A stretch of DNA of 64,000 bases, from assembly GCF_004765785.1 (NCBI RefSeq), contig NZ_SBIT01000019.1, positions 1-64,000 of the forward strand, in the 5' to 3' direction. Source of the DNA: Halorussus ruber (lineage in GTDB: Archaea > Halobacteriota > Halobacteria > Halobacteriales > Haladaptataceae). The notes below the pieces were generated by a model. It ran no database searches. It was given only the letters and a program-made list of their open reading frames with translations, and had not been told where the DNA came from. The position numbers and the translations under genes are program-made. Of the stretch, positions 15,330 through 24,397 are shown in pieces (positions within the stretch are counted from its first letter, which is position 1; every line of letters begins with the position of its first letter).

Positions 15330-16601
15330 TTACTCGGAGTCGTTTCCGAACAACTGCTTCGTCCGCCCCCAGACAGACTCCGACTGTGATTCCTCATCAT
15401 CCGGACTCCCATCAACAGTACGCTCTTCGTGGGTCTGATCTGTCGCTTGGTCACGCTGTGTAAGTTCGGCTGTGAGCCGCTCGACTTCTGCTTCGAGTTC
15501 GTCAATGCGGTCGTTCTTCCATTCGAGGAGTGTCTCTAGCTCTTCGACGCGCTCGTTCAATAGCCGATTCTTCTCGGTGAGATACGCTTGACTCCGGGCT
15601 GAGTCGTCACGGCCGGCGTCAGCGGATAAGTCCCCGGTCGAGGCAGAGGCCTGGGTCGATTCCTCCCTCGGTTCTGGGTCGTAGAAGTCGGAGGTGTTTC
15701 CAACTGCTCGCTCGATAGTCTTCTCCCCGTACGTCGACCCGTCTGCGTAGTGGACCTCGTCCCATTTGTCCCGAAGCAGACCCGACTGGCGGAACAGATC
15801 GTCCATCCGCGTTTGGTCGCCACCAGTCCAGAACGCAAGCAGATTGCAGAGTGCCATGTCGGCCTCCGACTGGCTGTCGTACCCGCCTGTACTCCCCTTC
15901 CAAAGGCGCTCGAACTTCGCGCCGTTTGACGCGTCCATCGCCTTCTCAAGCAGTTCTTCATCCTCGAGGTCAACGTCAACCTCACTCGGCCCATCTGCCG
16001 CGGACCCCTCGTCAGCGTTCCCACGCCGGTCAGAGTCGGCCTCCGAGTCGTCGTCGGTGTCTTGGACATACTCACGATGGATCGCCGCGAGCGCGTCCTG
16101 CCGTCGTGCAACCCGCATCGGTGTCTCCTCGACATGGTCGCCGGTGACGGTGAAGAACCGCGCCGTATCGTACAGCTCGAAACTCCCCCGCCGGTTCCGA
16201 CCGTCGGGGAGGTCACCTTTGATGAGCACGTGATAGCCGGTGCCGGACGGCGACACCTCCGTGTACGAGTCGAGGCGGTCGATAATGTCCAACGCCGCGT
16301 CATCAGCATCTCCGGTTTCGGGGTCCCGGCAGTCGTCGAGGTCCACGCCGACGATCGGATCATCATCGGTAAAGACGAACCCGATGCCGGCCGCGTTCCC
16401 CGTTTGGACGTAGTCGAGGGCGGTCTCGAACCCTGTCCATGTCTCCGAATCCGTCGAAGATGCGAACTCACCACTTCCCGGTGTCACCGGAATCTTCGTC
16501 ATTTTCCCGTCCCGTTGCTCCTCTTTCCAGCACACCCATTGATCGCGCTCGGCCAATTCATCTGGTAGTTCCGATACCGCAACTGGTGATTCAGAATTCA
16601 T
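15330..16601 (-). CDS. NrS-1-type primase-polymerase
   Basis: The protein has 423 residues. Residues about 10-170 form an archaeo-eukaryotic primase-like domain: RDQWVCWKEEQRDGKMTKIP, GFVFTDDDPIVGVDLDDC (metal-binding DLDD), SPSGTGYHVLIKG and ELYDTARFFTVTGDH. Residues about 215-300 are the helical domain typical of NrS-1-like enzymes (LFRQSGLLRDKW ... YGEKTIERAV). The C-terminus ends in a coiled coil (residues about 345-395). Such enzymes make primers and extend DNA for mobile-element replication. It lies beside the repeat cluster at 16685-16831. No SF3 helicase domain is fused. Confidence 0.82.
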   Translation of the reverse strand: MNSESPVAVSELPDELAERDQWVCWKEEQRDGKMTKIPVTPGSGEFASSTDSETWTGFETALDYVQTGNAAGIGFVFTDDDPIVGVDLDDCRDPETGDADDAALDIIDRLDSYTEVSPSGTGYHVLIKGDLPDGRNRRGSFELYDTARFFTVTGDHVEETPMRVARRQDALAAIHREYVQDTDDDSEADSDRRGNADEGSAADGPSEVDVDLEDEELLEKAMDASNGAKFERLWKGSTGGYDSQSEADMALCNLLAFWTGGDQTRMDDLFRQSGLLRDKWDEVHYADGSTYGEKTIERAVGNTSDFYDPEPREESTQASASTGDLSADAGRDDSARSQAYLTEKNRLLNERVEELETLLEWKNDRIDELEAEVERLTAELTQRDQATDQTHEERTVDGSPDDEESQSESVWGRTKQLFGNDSE

Positions 16602-16684
16602 CCTTAATCCTCTTCGTGAAACTTTCTCGGCACATCATGCACCCACCATCACGATGATGATAGAACGACTCTTGACCGATAGAC

Positions 16685-16831
16685 TGTCCACGCACCTGTC
16701 CAACGGGTGCAACCCATTCTATAGTAGTTGGTCTCAGGTCGGTGTTTTGCATGGACAGCACTCCCATCTTGCGATTTTGCGTGGACAAGGGTGTCCATGC
16801 AGTTTCTTTGGCTGTCCAGTCTGCGTGGACA
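16685..16831. repeat. Cluster of TGCRTGGACA repeats (possible operator, oriT or origin)
   Basis: The 16602-16955 gap, between the primase start and the end of the coupling-ATPase gene, holds five copies of the 10-mer TGCRTGGACA: forward at 16748, 16778 and 16822, and reverse at 16685 and 16792. Two partial TGTCCA copies lie at 16697 and 16813. Copies 16778 and 16792 face each other across 4 bp, making a near-perfect dyad. No gene is seen in the gap. The position suggests control of the primase promoter or an origin/oriT. Confidence 0.7.
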
Positions 16832-16955
16832 GGGAGCGCGGACCCCATATTCTGCTTGTATGAAGGTTTGTACTGCGGGGAATCGTAATCTGGCTCCTGC
16901 CGGATACGGGTACCTCCTAAGCCACGCCCACATTGTATCATATTTCTTGTGGATT

Positions 16956-19900
16956 TCATCGTTCGGGTAGTGTCTGGCCGTCTTGTGTCAGCGTGATTCC
17001 AACGTAGAACTGGACACGCTCACCGTCTACTCTCGACCGATCAGTCTCGAATTCAATGACGTTTCGCAACTTCCGAGTGAACCATCCCTTGTTCGTCCCG
17101 TCGATATCGTGCTGATCAGTCCATGTGGAATACGCCTGAAACAGTTCCTCCTGTGGAACTTTGGCCTCGTCCACCTGCCGGACATACATTGCGGTGAATG
17201 CCTCGACACCGTCGCCACTTGGATCGACGTCCACCGACTCAGCAGGTGGCTGGGAGTCAACTTCCTCGGGAGATGAGGAGATCGCCTCACTCTCAGTAGA
17301 GCTCTCGGACTGACCTGAATTGTCGGTCGGAGCGTCCAGCCACAAATCCGCAGGGCCGGGATTCTCTGAAAGCGCATAGGTCTCGCCCTCCTGGAAGAGC
17401 GTCGGACTGCCGTCTTCAGGTAGAACTAGTACGACGTAGCTGTCTCGCGGAACAGTCGTCTCCGGCAGTTCGTCACTCGGGATGAACGGGCGCTTGATTG
17501 GTGTCCAGTCTGTCTCGAACTCGTCTTTTCCGTCGTAGACGTGTGTTTCGCCGGGTTTATGAACGGTGTACTGTCCGGTTTCGCGGTCGTAACTGTAGTA
17601 GGCCGGAACACTATCTTTCGAGAGCGTTGCCTCGTCTGGTACACGGGCGAACTCTGTCTCGCCGTCAGAGAGTACACGCTCGTCACCGTCGCGCGTCCAG
17701 ACTGTCCGGTTCGTGTCGGAGGTACACGGTCGGACCGCGGTCACGCCGCCGTGGGCGGTCGCGCCACCGCCGAAGGTGACGACCTCGTCACAGTTGTAGA
17801 ACTGCTCGGTCCCATCTGCGCGCTCACGGAATGGCGGTGAGAGGATGTTCTCAACTCGTGTTGCCCATTTCGTCTCCGACTCACCCGGCCGAACAACCAA
17901 GATGGGCGTTCGGTCTGCGTCGTGGGCGCGCTTGAAATTCTGCAGAACCTTCACGGGGCGATCTGGTGTCGTGGTCTCGGCTTCGATATTGAACACGGTG
18001 TCGTGGTCCGGATGCGTTGCGACGGCGTCGGGTTGCTCACTCCCGTCCTGTTCGACAATCTCGACGCTAAACCCACGCTCGGTGAGTGCTGACTCGGTAT
18101 CGACGAGAACTGCATCATGAGTTTCACCACCCGCAGATCGAACCGACCCCGTCTCTGGCTCGACCATCGTCTCTCCATCGTCAGTAAGTCGGACCACGAT
18201 ATCGTCATTTTTCAGTTTGACTTCCATCAGCCCCGAGGCGTCGCGCACGTCGGGCAAGTCCTCGTGCTTGTAATCGATATCGGCGTCCTGATTGTCGAGG
18301 CGGACCGCGAGTTCATCGTCGACGGCGGCGACATCTATCCAACCATTCTCGTCTCGCACACCTTCTCGAATCTGGACTGCGCGAATCGCCTCGGCCATCG
18401 TCCTGTCCAGTATCTGTGTCGGAGTGGCCGCTTCATTCGAGTCGCTGTAAACGAGGTTTTGCATAATCTCCTCGTCAGTCAGCGGCTCCGTCCCATACCG
18501 CTCTAAACTCTGCTCGATGATGTCGTCAACCGCCTCAGTTGACCGGAGCGGTGGATACGGTGGGAAAGAATTGAGCAGGACCGGTTCTGAGTAGCGACCA
18601 CCGTCGAGTGGGAGTTTTGTCCACGCTTTGTACTGGTCGGTCGAGATGAGGTCCTCGGCCGTGTAGTCGCGGAACCGCTTCATCAACAGGCGGGCGTCGT
18701 CCACGTCGTTCACTGAGAAGGCGATGAGGTTGTCGCAGTTGTTCTGCATCGCTTTAAGTGTCTCGTCGTCGAACTGCGATGGATACTGGGACGCAAGCGT
18801 CACGGAGAGACGCATCGACCGGGCGCGAGCGAGCATCGATTCGATGTCGAGGTTGTCACTTGCGATGTCGTCGAACTCGTCGCAGAGGACGAAGTACGGC
18901 TCGGGGTCATTGTCGTGTTCGTACGACCGCTGTTGGATTGCGCTCCAGAGATTGCGCATCACGCCGAGCGTAATCATCTTCTTGATGTCCGTGTTCTCGA
19001 CGGGCGTACGGACGATGACGATGCGGTCGTTGTCGATGATATCCCGGAAGTCGATAGTGCTCTCGCGGTGGGAGATAATCCGACGGATGACCGAGTTCTC
19101 CACCCACGACTTGATGCGTTTTAGGATTGGCCGCACCGTTTCGTCGTCCATCTGGGCGATTTCGATACAGAACTCGCGGACGTAGGGGTCCTCGACGTTG
19201 GCCGCAAACTCCTCGCGGCGCTCGGCGTTCAACAGCGTGAAGTACATATCGATCACCGAGAACGGTTTCTCGGACTGCATCATCGCCCGACCCATCGACT
19301 CGGTAATCGACTCCATGTTGATCCCCCAGTACTCGTCGGTATCGAAAATCGCCTTCAGATTCTCGATGCGATTCTCGATCTCGTTTTCACGCTCCTCCTC
19401 GGTGTCACAGTCCGGTACTTCGAGGAAGTTGAGTCCGACCGTCTTGTTGAACTCGGACGAACCGGGTTCGATCCAGACTACGTCGTCAAGGCGATCTGCA
19501 GGGAGTTTCCGGAGGAGTTCTCGGGAATCACGGCCTTTCGGGTCGAAGTAGACGAAACCGTAGCCAGTGTTCGCCCATTGGACCATCATATTCTCCATCT
19601 CGGTGGTTTTCCCGTAGCCGGTCGTGCCCGTGATCCAGATATGGCGGAAGAGTGATTCGAACTGGAGCGGGGCTTCTCGAAAGCCGCGTTGGGGGTCTTC
19701 GTTGTAGCCAATCCAGAGCGGGGCAGACGACGTGTTGGCACCCGACTCGAGCATCTCACGGATGTACGAGCCTGCAACAAGGCCCTCGGTAGCTGTGTCG
19801 GTAATCGCTGGCTTTCCACCGACGTACGTCGTATCTCGCTCGGTGATATCGTACACCTCGCCGAGACGCGACTGAGCAGCTTTTGAAGAGTCGGACGCTG

Positions 19901-19997
19901 AACTATCGTCGCCAGGCGTCGATGACTCAGGCTGTGCTTGGTCGTCGGTCGTCTGTTCTGCAGAGTCGCTTCTATCGAAGAATCGGTCAAACACCAT
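16956..19997 (-). CDS. VirD4/TraD-like coupling ATPase with long C-terminal extension
   Basis: The protein starts MVFDRFFDRSD at 19997 and has 1013 residues; the frame continues upstream but that part overlaps the previous gene. The N-terminal 80 residues are polar. A RecA-like motor follows, with Walker A TGTTGYGKTTEM near residue 128 and Walker B YFVLCDEFDDI near residue 372, then an arginine/Gln-containing VTLASQYPSQF. These are hallmarks of T4SS coupling ATPases that bring DNA to the channel. After about residue 560 comes an extension with a restriction-fold-like stretch (HPDHDTVFNIEAETTT) and, at the end, a small helical domain like those ending D5/P4 primases (EELFQAYSTWTDQHDIDGTN). It overlaps the upstream gene by 11 bp. 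Confidence 0.82.
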   Translation of the reverse strand: MVFDRFFDRSDSAEQTTDDQAQPESSTPGDDSSASDSSKAAQSRLGEVYDITERDTTYVGGKPAITDTATEGLVAGSYIREMLESGANTSSAPLWIGYNEDPQRGFREAPLQFESLFRHIWITGTTGYGKTTEMENMMVQWANTGYGFVYFDPKGRDSRELLRKLPADRLDDVVWIEPGSSEFNKTVGLNFLEVPDCDTEEERENEIENRIENLKAIFDTDEYWGINMESITESMGRAMMQSEKPFSVIDMYFTLLNAERREEFAANVEDPYVREFCIEIAQMDDETVRPILKRIKSWVENSVIRRIISHRESTIDFRDIIDNDRIVIVRTPVENTDIKKMITLGVMRNLWSAIQQRSYEHDNDPEPYFVLCDEFDDIASDNLDIESMLARARSMRLSVTLASQYPSQFDDETLKAMQNNCDNLIAFSVNDVDDARLLMKRFRDYTAEDLISTDQYKAWTKLPLDGGRYSEPVLLNSFPPYPPLRSTEAVDDIIEQSLERYGTEPLTDEEIMQNLVYSDSNEAATPTQILDRTMAEAIRAVQIREGVRDENGWIDVAAVDDELAVRLDNQDADIDYKHEDLPDVRDASGLMEVKLKNDDIVVRLTDDGETMVEPETGSVRSAGGETHDAVLVDTESALTERGFSVEIVEQDGSEQPDAVATHPDHDTVFNIEAETTTPDRPVKVLQNFKRAHDADRTPILVVRPGESETKWATRVENILSPPFRERADGTEQFYNCDEVVTFGGGATAHGGVTAVRPCTSDTNRTVWTRDGDERVLSDGETEFARVPDEATLSKDSVPAYYSYDRETGQYTVHKPGETHVYDGKDEFETDWTPIKRPFIPSDELPETTVPRDSYVVLVLPEDGSPTLFQEGETYALSENPGPADLWLDAPTDNSGQSESSTESEAISSSPEEVDSQPPAESVDVDPSGDGVEAFTAMYVRQVDEAKVPQEELFQAYSTWTDQHDIDGTNKGWFTRKLRNVIEFETDRSRVDGERVQFYVGITLTQDGQTLPER

Positions 19998-21120
19998 TGT
20001 TTCCTCTGTCTTCTGGGTTGTAATCGGTAGACGGACCGTCGTCGGTGGGCCGGTCGTAGTGGCCTGCGTCGGCAGGAATCCGATCGCCGCGCTGAGTGTG
20101 CCGCCAGTCAATATTCGGCGTTTCGATGTCGTCGTTCGGGATGTGTGCAACCCCGGCGAGTTCATCGACAGTCATAATCATCCGCCGGTCGATCCAGTCA
20201 CGGTCGGCCATTCGGGTGATGTGGTCGTGGAGTTTCTGCGCTCGTTTGTTCTCAGTCCGGTGCCAGACTGGCGTATCATCGAGGCCCTGCTCGGTGATGC
20301 CGTTGTAGTAATTCCGGAACATCCCGGCAACCCCGTGAGCACGGGCCTCGGCTTCCTCCTTGTCCGGAGAGACTGCGAGAATACGGATATTGACGTGGAA
20401 CGCCTGCTGGCCACGCTGTTGTTCGATGGTTTTCGCGGCCTGCTTGTCCTTCTGACTGGCTGGCCGGGTTCGTGGATTCAACCACCCGACCGAGGTTCCC
20501 TGGCGGAGGGCGTGAGCCAAGTCATCAACGCTGTTGTGCTTGAATCGGTCACCACTCGTCCACGATTGCTTTGCTGGTCGGAACACGACCTGTGTGACGA
20601 CCTTGCTGTCGTCAAGCGAGAGCATCTCACTAGTGATTTCGCCGTACGGGTCGGCTTCGAACTCCTGGCTGTTGTAGTGGCGAATCGGGTAGTAGGGTAT
20701 CTTCTCCATCTTCAGCCACGCCCCAGCGACGTACTCGTCGGGGGCGATTCTGGGGAATGCGTGGCCGTCCTCGACGGGGAAGACCTCGCTGTTGGCATAG
20801 TTGTTGCCGACGCGGCGACGGAACTTGTCGGCGGCCGCCTCGGTCGCGGCGTGCATGTAGAACTTGATCTTGCCCTCGTCGAACCAGACCTCGAAGGAAT
20901 GGTGGTCGCTCGTGTTCTTTCCTCGGAAGTTCGTGGTCACGTCGTGGACTGATTGCAGGAGGCCTGCACCGTCGACCACGCCTTGATTCTCTTTGAACGG
21001 CCGAATCCGGAGGAGGACACCGGGCGTACTCTCCGGTCGCTGGACGAACGGGTCGTCAATCTGGAGTTGTGTTGCATCGTACTGGGACGACCCGAAGAGA
21101 ATCTGGCTGAGTTTAGACAT
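19987..21120 (-). CDS. DUF8128-like transfer protein
   Basis: The protein has 377 residues, without membrane segments. The beginning (FVQRPESTPGVLLRIRPFKE) and a late MTVDELAGVAHIPNDD segment match the kind of protein that sits directly before VirD4/TraG ATPases in archaeal and CPR transfer clusters (DUF8128); this similarity is to the N-terminal region of VirB4/TraG-type ATPases, including the xxELAxLxHxP signature that usually precedes their motor domain. It has no Walker motifs. It probably acts with the coupling ATPase at the membrane. It overlaps its neighbours by 8 and 11 bp. Confidence 0.68.
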   Translation of the reverse strand: MSKLSQILFGSSQYDATQLQIDDPFVQRPESTPGVLLRIRPFKENQGVVDGAGLLQSVHDVTTNFRGKNTSDHHSFEVWFDEGKIKFYMHAATEAAADKFRRRVGNNYANSEVFPVEDGHAFPRIAPDEYVAGAWLKMEKIPYYPIRHYNSQEFEADPYGEITSEMLSLDDSKVVTQVVFRPAKQSWTSGDRFKHNSVDDLAHALRQGTSVGWLNPRTRPASQKDKQAAKTIEQQRGQQAFHVNIRILAVSPDKEEAEARAHGVAGMFRNYYNGITEQGLDDTPVWHRTENKRAQKLHDHITRMADRDWIDRRMIMTVDELAGVAHIPNDDIETPNIDWRHTQRGDRIPADAGHYDRPTDDGPSTDYNPEDRGNNGV

Positions 21121-24100
21121 GGTCGTCCTCCTCGGTCATTGTTTCAGTTTGGTCGCTCTCTGCCGGTGCGCTTCCACCATCCATCCGAGCAGTTGCTTCG
21201 GACGTCCTGGTTCCGAGTGTCTGTGCAACGACTGCATCCACGACTTCTTGCTGTGAGAAGTCGTCTTCGAGGAGACGCGTCGCTTCTTCCTCACGGAGGT
21301 CGAATCGATTGGTGAGTGCGTTGCGGCGGGCCTCATTCTCGACGAACTCCTCGAAGGTGACGAACTCCTCAGGCTCAGCGTTAATTGCCTGCTGGATGAA
21401 CTCCCGATCGTCGGGTTCGTAGTCGATGACACGCTTCTCGAACTCGTCGGCCACGACGTGTAATGGGTACGTCCCGTGTTCCTCAACGCGGACAAGCGCC
21501 TGACTATACCCGAGGTCTTCCTTGCCAGCGTCGGCACTCCGGACGTACTTTCGTTGCTCACGAGTCAGCCCAATCTTGTCTGCCGTTTCCTCGTCTAAGT
21601 CCGGCAATTTGTGGAAGACCTTGATCGGACACATACCGATGATTTTCTCGGCTTGGTCGGTCTCGTAGAACTCTTGGGCGGTCTGTGAGAGCAACACCAT
21701 CCGAAGGCCAGCGTGGCGCTGGTGACGGAACGCGGTTTCGAGGAAATCGAGATTCGCCTGGTCCTCGAAGAGGTAGTGAGCCTCGTCGATTGCGAGTTCG
21801 ACGTTCCGGTCGGTCTTCTTCGCCTGCTGGTAAACCGTCGAGAGGAGCAACTGCATCAGGAACGTCTGGCGGTCAATACCCGATGCACTTCCCTCAATTT
21901 GGCCGAGGTCGATGTAGACGACCTTGTTGTCACCTTCGAGGATATCGATCTCCGAGCGCTCTGAGAGATTCGCGTACGCGCCTCCTTCACGGAATGGTTG
22001 GAATGCGATGGCGAGTTCGTCGGCGTACTGGGCGGCGCGCTCGCGGGCAGACTCGGACGTAGCGATATTGTGTTCGTCCGGATTCTCAGCGATGTCCGCA
22101 AGAATTCGATGCACATCCGTCATGGTCGGCGAGTTCTCAGGCGTGTGCGTCGAAACGTCGTCTTCAACAACTCCGGCCTGCCGGTAGGCCTCGTCGATGA
22201 CGTACGAAAGAACACCCGTTTCGGTTCCGAGGTTGATATCGCGTGCGGTCAGGAAGTTCTCAAGTACGGCGTACACCTCGTCTTTCTTCGCAGACAACGG
22301 TGAGATGCTGTCGTCAGATTCGAGGACTTCCTGGGGCGTCTCACGAATCTCTAGCGGGTTTAGTTGTGTGTCTCCCCCAACGGAGATTGTCTTCGCGTTG
22401 AGCGCGTCGGCGATTCCTTTGAACCCGCCGACCGGGTCGATCATGACCAGCATCATCTCCTGCTGGCGTTTCATCATCCGCAAGTGACGCATGATATCGC
22501 CGAACGTCTTCCCAGCGCCGGGCATTCCGACGACGAGTTCGCTATGGCCGGTTTCGAGATCCCACGGATTGATGCGGACGGGCGACCCGTTGTGGCCGTG
22601 GTAGCCGTACTCAACGCCGTCGTCCATCATCATGTAGTTCGAGGAGAACGGGAACATCGCGCCGACTGCCTGATTGGTCAGCGTCGACATTCGGTCACGG
22701 CCGAGTTCGTTCGCACCGAGCGGTGATACCGTCGCAAGCCCTTTCTCCTGCCAGCGGTTCGCCACCTTGAGCGTACAGTTTGCAGGAGCGTCCTTGACGA
22801 TTGAACGGAGGCGCGTCGTCTGGTTGTCGAGTTCCTGCTTGCTCTCGGCGGAGAGGCGAATGAAGACGCCGCCGCGGTAGAACGACGCCTTGTTCGCCCG
22901 GACGAGCGACCGCATGAACTTCCCGCGGTCGATGTCCTTCTGCAAGTCCTCGGCTTTGAGGCTGTTCGCGTCGTGCTGATTGACCTTCAGATCTGAGATC
23001 CAATCGGCCATCATGTCCTCGGCCGATTGGGTATCGAATGGGTCAAGGTGGATGCTGATGTCCGTCTGTAGGTCCGTCTCTAGCAGGAGACGCTCCAGTA
23101 TCCCATTGGCAGGTTTTTCCGGGAACTGCTCGATCCAGAATGTGCGGACGTACGTCTCGTCGTTGAGGACAGCGTAGGTCGTCTCCCAGTCAACAGCCGA
23201 TGGTGCAACGACCGACTGGTGCATCGTCGAGGCATCATCGAGACGGTCCTTAGAGGCGACATTCGTCTCGGTATCTGGTTCTGTGGCGTTGATGTCCTCG
23301 CTGTCGTCCATTGCATCAATGACACTGTCTGGGTCGGGAGTCGACGGCACGTCGTCGCTAAGACCGTGTGCGACAACCGGAAACGTCCCGATGGCGTTAG
23401 CGATATCGTCGTACTCCTCGGTATGGCCTGTCCAGTATTCTTTCGTCACGCGAGCGAGGTCGTAGGCGTCGACCGGACTCATCGAACATCGGTAGAGTGA
23501 CGACCCACCGCGGCGAATCTGGCCGAGACGTGATTCTAACTTGTCCTCTTTGAGGCGGTCGCGTTCGGCCTCAGAGAGTCCGTCAGACTGGAACCGGCTA
23601 AATACACGTCCCAAGACAGGAACATCAGCGAGATAGGCGAGGACACTATCGCCGGTTTCGTCAAGTTGTTCGACGTCGGCATCACGAACGGCGGTGATGA
23701 TGTAGTATTCGCGGATGGTCGTACTCTCGGAGTCGATATCGCCGTTCTGGTTGGTGTTGGTGGTGATGTACTCTTCAAGTAGTCGCTTGAGGACGGGGCG
23801 AGAGCGAACGTCGGCGTCACCGAGGCGATGCTGGTGATCGCGGACAACATCGTCCTGATCAACCTCTCGACTGGTGATGTAGAGCTTCACGGGGAAGTCG
23901 ACGGTCGAATTGACGAACTCGGAGAGCGACTCGACGGCTTTTGCCCACGCCTCGTCGTCTTCAAGTGCCATGTTCGCTGGCTCTACTCGCATTGCACCGA
24001 CGAGCGCGCCGTCCGACCGTTCGATAGCGTGCGGGAAGACCTGTCCAACGCGGGTTAGGTAACGGACGTCGCTGTTGTCTTCGCCGTGAGTGTACTCCTT

Positions 24101-24391
24101 GTTCTTGACTGCCCAGCCAAGGCGTGCGGCCAGCCATTCGGTCAACCACAGGTAAGAGGGCTTTACCTTGTGGAGCAACCCGAGGAGAAGGCTGAGCATG
24201 ATGCCGAGCCCGAGGAGTGGAATCGTGAATGTCGCCGGGACGAGTGCTGCGCCGATGAGCGTGACGAACGCCACACCGACGAACAGCATGAGTTCACCGA
24301 GAGTGTAGCCGCGGAAGAACGCGGTCGTCCCGCCGAGCGACTGATGAATTCGTCGTGCACTATACTCGTGATCGTCAGTGTTGGTACTCAT
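21113..24391 (-). CDS. VirB4/TraC-type conjugation ATPase with fused VirB3/PrgI-like N-terminus
   Basis: The protein has 1092 residues. Residues about 28-75 contain two hydrophobic helices (GELMLFVGVAFVTLIGAAL and FTIPLLGLGIMLSLLLGLL), matching PrgI/VirB3 proteins. The rest is a VirB4 ATPase: Walker A VVGMPGAGKT near residue 624 and Walker B VELAIDEAHYLF near residue 867, followed by RHAGLRMVLLSQTAQEF. VirB4 energises assembly of the pilus and channel in type IV secretion. Fusion of VirB3 and VirB4 is known in several conjugation systems. It is encoded just before the DUF8128-like gene (8-bp overlap). Confidence 0.88.
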   Translation of the reverse strand: MSTNTDDHEYSARRIHQSLGGTTAFFRGYTLGELMLFVGVAFVTLIGAALVPATFTIPLLGLGIMLSLLLGLLHKVKPSYLWLTEWLAARLGWAVKNKEYTHGEDNSDVRYLTRVGQVFPHAIERSDGALVGAMRVEPANMALEDDEAWAKAVESLSEFVNSTVDFPVKLYITSREVDQDDVVRDHQHRLGDADVRSRPVLKRLLEEYITTNTNQNGDIDSESTTIREYYIITAVRDADVEQLDETGDSVLAYLADVPVLGRVFSRFQSDGLSEAERDRLKEDKLESRLGQIRRGGSSLYRCSMSPVDAYDLARVTKEYWTGHTEEYDDIANAIGTFPVVAHGLSDDVPSTPDPDSVIDAMDDSEDINATEPDTETNVASKDRLDDASTMHQSVVAPSAVDWETTYAVLNDETYVRTFWIEQFPEKPANGILERLLLETDLQTDISIHLDPFDTQSAEDMMADWISDLKVNQHDANSLKAEDLQKDIDRGKFMRSLVRANKASFYRGGVFIRLSAESKQELDNQTTRLRSIVKDAPANCTLKVANRWQEKGLATVSPLGANELGRDRMSTLTNQAVGAMFPFSSNYMMMDDGVEYGYHGHNGSPVRINPWDLETGHSELVVGMPGAGKTFGDIMRHLRMMKRQQEMMLVMIDPVGGFKGIADALNAKTISVGGDTQLNPLEIRETPQEVLESDDSISPLSAKKDEVYAVLENFLTARDINLGTETGVLSYVIDEAYRQAGVVEDDVSTHTPENSPTMTDVHRILADIAENPDEHNIATSESARERAAQYADELAIAFQPFREGGAYANLSERSEIDILEGDNKVVYIDLGQIEGSASGIDRQTFLMQLLLSTVYQQAKKTDRNVELAIDEAHYLFEDQANLDFLETAFRHQRHAGLRMVLLSQTAQEFYETDQAEKIIGMCPIKVFHKLPDLDEETADKIGLTREQRKYVRSADAGKEDLGYSQALVRVEEHGTYPLHVVADEFEKRVIDYEPDDREFIQQAINAEPEEFVTFEEFVENEARRNALTNRFDLREEEATRLLEDDFSQQEVVDAVVAQTLGTRTSEATARMDGGSAPAESDQTETMTEEDDHV

Positions 24392-24397
24392 AAGAAA

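Noticed and set aside
15557-16474. 305-codon minus-strand frame inside the primase gene
   Set aside because: It is an out-of-frame shadow, basic and Thr/Arg-rich, while the primase frame shows all family motifs.
20059-20952. 297-codon + strand frame opposite the DUF8128-like gene
   Set aside because: Antisense to a gene overlapped on both sides by transfer genes; hydrophobic repeats stem from codon complement.
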